The notes beneath the pieces were generated by a model. That model ran no database searches and was not told where the DNA came from. It worked only from the letters and a program-made list of their open reading frames with translations. DNA of 64,000 nt from Laburnicola sp. R22_1 (lineage: Eukaryota > Ascomycota > Dothideomycetes > Pleosporales > Didymosphaeriaceae), in the NCBI GenBank assembly GCA_014281115.1, contig JACONQ010000001.1, positions 4,340,001-4,404,000 of the forward strand, given 5' to 3'. Position numbers and translations under genes: made by a program. Positions 57,236 to 64,000 of the stretch are shown in pieces. Position 1 is the first letter of the stretch. Each line of letters begins with the position of its first letter.

Positions 57236-58860
57236 TGTTATTACTATTAGTTATATTAGTAACGCTCTAGAGGACGCATCTATACTTCTAATATATAAGG
57301 TACTTAAGGACATAAAAGCGCCCTGCCTACCATATCTATTAATAGGCATTATTAGTAACGCCTTGGAGATAGGCTGTAAATAGTTAAGCTATAGCTTAAC
57401 AATCGCTACTATAGTGTAAGGACACTATAGGGGTTATTATACTATATATAAGATAATAGTAGATATTAGAATCTAAATATAAAATAGTAGCAATACTTAT
57501 ATAAGGTGGGTACGTAGATAGGCTATATATATAGTCTCGCTTAAAACGTCGCTTAGTAATTACGCTAGTTCTAAAAGAGTAATATAATATAAGTAAGGAG
57601 GTTGCACCTTAGATTAGTAACATAAAACTTTAACCTCTATATTACCTCTATAGCCTAGCTTTATATCTTATACTCTTACTATAGTAGCGCTAAAAGATAA
57701 TTATTAGATAAGTTAGCTGTGCAGAGTGTAGTGTAGTAGTTATTATTTAGTAATTATTATTTGTTTTTTAGGAACTCCCTGTCTGATTAGGTAAATAACC
57801 TTTCTAAGTAGACCTTAGCGTAGTATAATAATACTTTTTAGGACTAAAGTAACTAATAAACTTTTAGCCTAACCTAGTAAGTAATAGTCTAACCTACCTT
57901 AGTGTAGTGTAGCAATACTGCCTAGCACTAAAGTAACTAATAAACTTCTAGCCTAACCTAGTAAGTAATAGCCTAATCCACCTTAGTATAGTATAGTAAT
58001 ACTACCTAGCACTAAAGTAACTAATAAACTTCTAGCCTAACCTAGTAAGTAATAGCCTTACCTACCTTAGCGTGGTATAATAATACTATCTAGCACTAAA
58101 GTAACTAGTATACTTCTAGCCTAACCTAGTAAGCTAAAACTTCTACTAATTTAACTGCCTATAGGCAGCGTCTTAAGAGAGAAGTAAATATTATATCGCT
58201 GTCTATAGCTAAATAAATTTAATCTTAGTATAATATAAGGGCGGTACACAGCCTTATAGGGCAAACCTCTTAAAGATAGCTAGTATAGTTAAAAGAGATA
58301 ACTAAATTACGACTATACTAAGATAGGGAATAAGAAAGGGACCTAGGGGGCCCTTATTTATATAGTGGGCAGCATAGGGCATAGGCCCACGCTAAATACG
58401 CGCTAACACTAACTAGGAAAGGCGTCTTCTATAAGGTAAAAGGCGGTATTAGGGTGTAAAAGAAAAGGTAATAGTAAATAACTAGTAATGAGGCAGGCAC
58501 GAACTATTATAATTATTACTATTAGTTATATTAGTAACGCTCTAAAGGAGGTATCTATGCTCCTAATATATATTATTTAAGGACATAGGGACCTACCTAT
58601 CACGTTTATTAATAGGCTATAAATAGTTAAGCCACAGCTTAATAATTGCTACTATAGTGTAAGGGCACTATAGGGGTTATTACACTATATATAAGATAAT
58701 AGTAGTAATTAGAATCTAAATATAAAATAGTAGTAATATATATATAAGGAAAATTCATAAGTAGGCTATATATATAGCCTTGCTTAAAACTACGCTAGTT
58801 CTAAAGAAGAAAATAGCTAAGGATAATATAAGCGAGGGGCTACACCTTAGATTAGTAATA
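57236..58860 (+). mobile_element. small LTR-like element (1.6 kb) without coding capacity
   Basis: Direct repeats 57236-57622 and 58512-58860 share the start TTATTACTATTAGTTATATT, a middle GCTACTATAGTGTAAG...GGGGTTATTA and the end CACCTTAGATTAGTAA(C/T)A. The 0.9-kb interior has no open frame and contains an 84-bp minisatellite. This arrangement fits a non-autonomous LTR element (TRIM/LARD type), but I could not find a matching duplication outside. The strand is arbitrary. Confidence 0.5.
57814..58134. repeat. 84-bp minisatellite, about 3.8 copies
   Basis: The unit runs CTTAGYGTAGTRTARYAATACTRYCTAG...ACTAAAGTAACTAATAAACTTCTAGCCTAACCTAGTAAGTAATAGCC. Copies differ mainly by transitions. Eighty-four is a multiple of three, but each unit contains stops in the frames I read. 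Confidence 0.85.
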
Positions 58861-60480
58861 GTTTAGCTTAACTATAACTTAGTATTTTTTTATAAAAATT
58901 AAAACTTATAGTACTTTTACTTATAATAGTAAGTTTTTATTTTTACTTTAAATACCTATAGTGTAAAGAATCTTAAGAAGTTTATAAATAATAAGACTAT
59001 AAAGAACTATTAAAAAGTTAGTTTATTAGTTTGTTTTTTAAAGAATTTAAGCTTTAATTAAAAGATTCTTAAAACTGTCTATATAATATTTAAGAACGCT
59101 ATTTTTAAAACTATCTATATTTATAAAAAGTCTTACTAGTATTATCTTAAGTAGTATATTCTTTATATATAAAGGCTTATAAAAAAGTATAACTATAAAG
59201 CTTATATTCTCTTCTTTAGTAAGTACTTAAATAAGATATAATAATTCTCTAGTAAGTCGTTTTTTACTAATTTATATTTTAGGTCTAGAATAGCTTATTA
59301 AAAACTCTATTAAAACTAAGTTTACTAATTTTATCTTAAAATATATTCTTTGTAGTAAGAGTTATACTAGTAAGCCTTTTATTAATCTTTAGTAAGCTTG
59401 TTTTAACGTATTTATCTATAATTATAGCTTTACCATCTAAAGTGCTTAAACTAAGCTTTAAATAATAAATATTACTAGCACTAAATATTCTAAATAGGAT
59501 ATAAAACCTTTATAATAAATTGTTATAGTTTAGTAGAATACTTATACTATTTTCTAAGCTTTTTCTATTAAATGTACCATAAGTTCTAGATTTTTAGAGT
59601 TTATTTTCTTTAGCTAATATTATATTATAATTGCTTCCTCCTTGTACTTTATTTATTTGTAGGCCTCTCTATTAAAATCTAGTTAAGCTTATTTTAGATA
59701 CTATAAAGACTATCTATACTAGTAAGATATTATCAAGTTATAAGATTACTACTCCTCTAAAGCTTATTAAAAGGATTCCAGATGTTATAGCTATTAGTCT
59801 TAATTAAATTCTTATTTTTATAAGAGAGTTAAGAAGATAAATCCTAATTCTACTTTAGATAAAAGCAAGTTTATAAAAAAGAAGTAGTGTTTTTTTAAGA
59901 TATTAGAATTTTTCGATTCTTATATCTAGCTCTATTATAGGACTTTAAAAATATTTTTTAAGTAAGTTATAACTTTATAAATATAGCTAAGCTATAAGCT
60001 TAGCTCTTTAAATATTTTAGTTTTTTTTAGCTATACTATATTTATTTCCCTTTCTTTATAATATCCTTTTTTAAATGGCCCTTTCTTTTCTATTTTTTAA
60101 TTACCTTACCTTTTACGGCTTAGAACCTATATTATATTATTATAAGGAGGATAATCCTATTTTCTTTTACCTACTTATATTAGGGCTAATATTTCTAAAT
60201 CGTTTATAGTACTTTCTTAAGTATTTTTACTTTTTTAAGTAGATTATAGTCTTATTTCTTACTAATTTCTAAGTAATTAGTAAAAAGGACTAAAGGTCTA
60301 GACTTATTCTAACTTCCTTTTAGTAAAAGCTTTTTAATTTTTTTACTAAAAATATAACTTTTATACTAAAAGCTATAGTATATTTATTAGTTTAAAAGTT
60401 CTTATAGAAGTTTATAAATAACTGTTTATTATTATTTTAAAATAAAAAGGTATATAATCTTTAGCAACCTAATACCTTTA
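58861..60480 (-). other. degraded coding-like DNA, minus strand, unidentified
   Basis: Very AT-rich. On the minus strand, about 60.3-59.2 kb can be read as several long frame-consistent runs broken only by TAA/TAG ('LDFNREAYKxIKYKEEAIII', 'KNLELMVHLIEKA', 'KLVNLVLIEFLISYSRP'). I do not recognise the protein. Confidence 0.25.
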
Positions 60481-60605
60481 TGGTTTTTTTACGACGAAGG
60501 AGTTTCTAATAAAAATATTATAATAATAGCAGATATCCCTCCTACTATTATATACACAGAAAAGCGTTTTAAGATATTAGCAAAAAGGGGTTTAATACCT
60601 TTATA
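60481..60605 (-). repeat. dispersed repeat R3, copy 3 (inverted)
   Basis: Reverse complement of the R3 blocks at 9803 and 10454 (AAGCGTTTTAAGATATTAG, AGATATCCCTCCTACTATTA). It is the least mutated copy: it keeps GACGAAGGAGTTTC, where the others read CCTTAGTTA on the opposite strand. Confidence 0.65.
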
Positions 60606-60933
60606 GTAAAGGGATTTATAGTAGGTTCTTAAGTTCGATTAGTATTATCTAACTACTTAACTTAATAGAGTAATCTTTATAGCCTCCTCCCCTTTAAGTA
60701 GGTTTTTAGCTAGAATATTTTCTATAACTTAATTTTTTTCTTTTTAATAATAATAGCCTCTACCTTTCTATTATCTATAACTTAGCTAGGAAAAGAGTTT
60801 TTTTAGCTAGGTGTAAATAATTTACTAAGAATACTAAATAAACTCTAAGTAGAGTATTTAGCTCTATATTATACAAGTCTAATACTTGTATAATTATAAA
60901 CTTTATATTTTTTAGTTTAAATTTGTATTAAAA

Positions 60934-63050
60934 TGTAGCGTTAAATTAACTACCTAGGGTAGCACAAAAAAGCTTTTATCTTAAATAATATAACAAAAAA
61001 AGCAAAGCCCTCTACTTAGTAATTAAAAAGAGTGTAAAAAGGATAATTATTAAAAAAAGCGTATTTAAACTGCTAAGCAAGCTTAGTAGTCTTAGCGCGA
61101 GGCTGCTTCTATAAGCAAAATCTTTACAAAGAGACTACTTAGAACTTTAGAGGAGATAAGACTTTAGCGTAGCCATACTATAAGCTATCTCTTTTTACTA
61201 TTCTAAGTTACAAACTACTATCTAGATTATTATAAATAATATAAGTTAATATATTAATAGGTATGTTGCTTATAAGTAGTAGGATAAAAGTAATATATAC
61301 TAGATATATTATCGCTCTATTACTATATTAAGGTTGTTCTTAATAAATCTCCCATTATTATCTCTCTATACCTACGCCCTACTATCTATCTAGGCATTAA
61401 TATTATTTCTAAAAAAGTACTTACTATTACTAGAAAGCACACACTAAAGATTTACACTACTACTATTAAAAAGGCTATTAAAGTAACTACACTATATTAG
61501 GAAAGATTTTGTGCGCGTATAAGCACCTAGGGCACCTAAGCGACCCTATATAAGGCTGCGCACGCCTACGCACTAAATACACTTAGAGCGCACTAGTAAT
61601 ACTACTTTTTTCTTAGTGTGTATATGTGTAAGGTTATATAAAGATGCGCATCTATGCCGCTAGTGCACCTAGAGTAGCTAGGATAGCTAGGGTACTCTAG
61701 GTGCCTATACTATCTATAAAATACTAATTAAGAAGCAAATAAAGCTCTTTAATTAGCTAAAATTTAAAAAAGCTTAGTAAGCTACTTATTAAGCTGCTTA
61801 GTAAGCTTATAAAAAAAGAATTTTTAAAGTATAAAATTAAAGTCTTTTACTAGATAGTAATTACTAGTTAATATAATAGTACTAATTACTAGCGTATTAT
61901 ATAGAACTTCTACCTAACCCTAAATTCTAGATTTTGCAGATTTAAAAATAGAAAAAACATAGTTTTATAATTATTTAAAAGAATTAGATTAGGCGAAAAT
62001 TAGTGGCTTAGCAAAGAATACTATTTTAAAAGTATAAACGTTAATAACCTTTTAATTTCTATACTTTTATTAAAACCTTTTAAAAATTTAAATAATATAT
62101 TATTAGTACTATATCTTTGTATATAGACATTACGTAATTTAAATAATAACTAGTAAAATAAAGATTTTTTTATTAATTACTAACTAATTACGTAATAAAT
62201 ATAGCATTTTTAAATTTAATAATTAAAGACTAGTATCTTCTTTATAAATCTATTAAAAATTAAAATTATAGCTTTACTAGTAAAAAGGTTATAAAGCTTT
62301 AAAAAAATTACTTACTTAAACTATTTGTGCAGATCTGCGCAAGTCTGCGCATATCAACACATCTCTAAGCATTTTTATACTAGTAAATTACTTATATAAA
62401 AATGTATAAGTATGTGTACGTCTACGCACGTCTGCGCATAATTAAGTAGCCTCTCTAGAAAAAACTTTCCTAATATAGAGTTCTATTCTATCTAGAAACT
62501 TATTTAGCGTAAGAGGCGAGTATACTTAACTATCCATAAGGTAGTCCTAGTATACTAATTAGGTTAGTAGCTTATCTAGTTTGCAAATGACTATAACGTT
62601 AAATTTCTACTCTAGTAGATATAATTACTTTTTATTAGTAGTAGAATTATTTAGTAAGAGACGTAAAAGAAGAATAATAAAGTGTTTATTATTAAGCTAT
62701 ATAGTATCGAGAGTATTCTATAGATCTGCGAGATCCTTCTAACTATTATTACTATTATTATTATTAAGTTAGCTTATTTAGTGCATAAGCGCGGATAACT
62801 AATAATAATAGTAGTAATAAGCTAGGTGTGCTATATACACTATAAGTGAACTTTGCGTAGATTAGAAGCTTATAAGGTATAGATAGGGTACAAGTAAGTT
62901 TAAACTATTATCGCGTTATTTGGTAGTATTTAAGGTTAGTCTTTAATTAGAATTAGGTACTATACATAGTATATAATAACCTTCTATTTTAATCTACTTT
63001 AACCTTAAACTAAAAAAAAGGTTAAAAAGATATTTAGCAAGCCGACCTTT
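60934..63050 (-). mobile_element. family E element, full length, inverted, carrying element H
   Basis: The tail is on the left (TGTAGCGTTAAATTAACTAC) and the head on the right (...TTTAGCAAGCCGACC), with TATTAAAAT duplications (60926-60934 and 63051-63059). Excluding element H (61495-62475 plus one TA) the length is about 1.13 kb, matching the other full copies. Confidence 0.72.
61495..62475. mobile_element. element H: 981-bp TA-flanked inverted-repeat element, non-autonomous
   Basis: Ends TATTAGGAAAG...CTTTCCTAATA are inverted repeats, flanked by TA. The undisturbed E sequence (compare about 13207 on the plus strand) has a single TA here, so the boundaries are firm. No transposase frame is seen. 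Both ends carry GC-richer words rich in TGCGCA/GTGCGC (61510-61570 and 62330-62440), and CACCTAGRGYRCCTA-type repeats occur at 61527 and about 61665-61702. TA target and TIRs fit a Tc1/mariner-superfamily derivative. Confidence 0.72.
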
Positions 63051-64000
63051 TATTAAAATAAGAATTAGATAAGTAGTTTCTATACTAGAGCTAAACTTTA
63101 TTGTTTTTAATACTAGAGTGTTCCTTTAGTGTTAGTTTACTTACTATTTTTACTTTTATTAAAACCTAGCTATTTTAGCTTAAGTAAATGTAAAAAAATA
63201 GTAGAATGTTTATAGTAAAGCTTTAGTAGACTTTACTAGTTATATATTTTATTAGTAATAATTAATAGCTTCTATTTCTATATTTAGCTTAGCTAGGTCT
63301 ACATTATATCTATATTAAAAAAATAGTACTACTTTAGTAAAAGTACCTTCTTACCTATTAATAGGTATTTACACTATAAGATAGTATAAGACTTATTTCT
63401 TCTAGTTCTATTATATAAAAGTATAAAAGTATATCTTAGTTATAAAATTTATATATTTTATAGTGCTACTAGTCTTTAGGTGCTTAAAAACGAATAACTT
63501 TTATTAAATTTTTATTTTTTTATATAAATGCCTTTAAAAGTTGTTTATAAATTAACCTCTATAATTAAAAGTTATAGTATTAAGAAGCTAATAGTGGGCT
63601 ATAATATAATAAAGAAATGCCGTTACTATAGTTTTTATTTTTAAGTTTAGTAAGGGGCCTAAAACTATTTTTTTCCTAGTCTATTATATACTACTATTAT
63701 ATTTATATTCTCTTTACTTATAGGAAGCTTAATAATAAAGTTTATATAATCTCTTTCTAAACTTAATTTAAAAAGAGGAGAGATTTTAGTAACTTTTATT
63801 TTATATCCCTTTATAGCTTAGTTTTCTTATATATATTATAGTTCTTAATAAATTTATAAATAAAATCTAATATCTCTAAGAAGAAGTATAATCAAGTAAT
63901 TATTTTATAGGTAATCTTTTTTTAGATACTTAAATATAAAGAAGTTATAAACTATAGCAACTAGTATTATTTATAAAAATTTCTAGATTAACATCTATTT
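63051..64000. other. AT-rich RIP-type DNA, no gene seen
   Basis: TA-rich sequence with long T and A runs. No coding frame or element end could be recognised. It continues past the window edge. Confidence 0.5.

Noticed and set aside
58861..60480. Starship captain (DUF3435 tyrosine recombinase)
   Set aside because: Considered because of the long minus-strand coding-like frame in an accessory AT-rich block, but no R...HxxR...Y arrangement could be identified.

Overview
This window looks like a piece of filamentous ascomycete (Pezizomycotina) chromosome, almost all of it an AT-rich, transposon-packed block degraded by C-to-T/G-to-A mutation of the repeat-induced point mutation (RIP) type. Outside a few short GC-richer patches, TA, CTA and TAG words dominate and CA/TG are scarce. 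Retroelement and transposase reading frames can be followed for hundreds of codons, but they carry many TAG/TAA stops that single transitions from CAG, CAA or TGG would explain. No tRNA, rRNA, CRISPR, bacterial-type operon or telomere repeat was recognised.

Layout. 1-1.2 kb: AT-rich DNA with a short retroelement copy and a 24-bp tandem array. 1.2-4.6 kb: a GC-richer island with the only apparently intact gene, a two-exon gene (1531-2568) resembling DUF3632 proteins, followed 11 bp after its stop by a complete but dead Fot1/pogo-type transposon (2580-4452). 4.7-14 kb: several copies of an unrecognised 1.1-kb repeat ('family E': variable 8-14 bp target duplications, no inverted repeats). One copy is split by a second repeat ('family F'), which in turn received a 1.2-kb insertion with a possible zinc-cluster regulator remnant.

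14.6-48.0 kb is one nested cluster whose order can be read from target-site duplications. The base is a very large Ty3/Gypsy element (14641-47968, about 12.3 kb after removing insertions, 149-bp LTRs, plus strand). Into it jumped a chromodomain Gypsy element (16266-23744, minus), a 195-bp solo LTR (25098-25292), a Copia element (31154-38813, plus) and a second Copia element (41923-47562, minus). The inner Gypsy later received a 292-bp solo LTR (22221-22512), and the first Copia received a pogo/Tc5-like DNA transposon (33834-35941, minus). Every insertion has a matching duplication.

48-64 kb: a second F copy, a plus-strand Gypsy-type gag remnant facing a minus-strand Gypsy gag-pol remnant (junction about 52.5 kb), a 1.6-kb element with 350-390-bp direct repeats, minisatellites, and another full E copy carrying a 981-bp TA-flanked inverted-repeat element.

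The least familiar material is the roughly 4-kb coding-like region downstream of integrase in the 12-kb Gypsy, the E and F families, and the transposed zinc-cluster-like segment. Apart from the DUF3632-like gene, nothing looks able to make a full-length protein. E, F, H and R3 are working labels used only here. No database search was possible, so family names rest on motifs recognised by eye.
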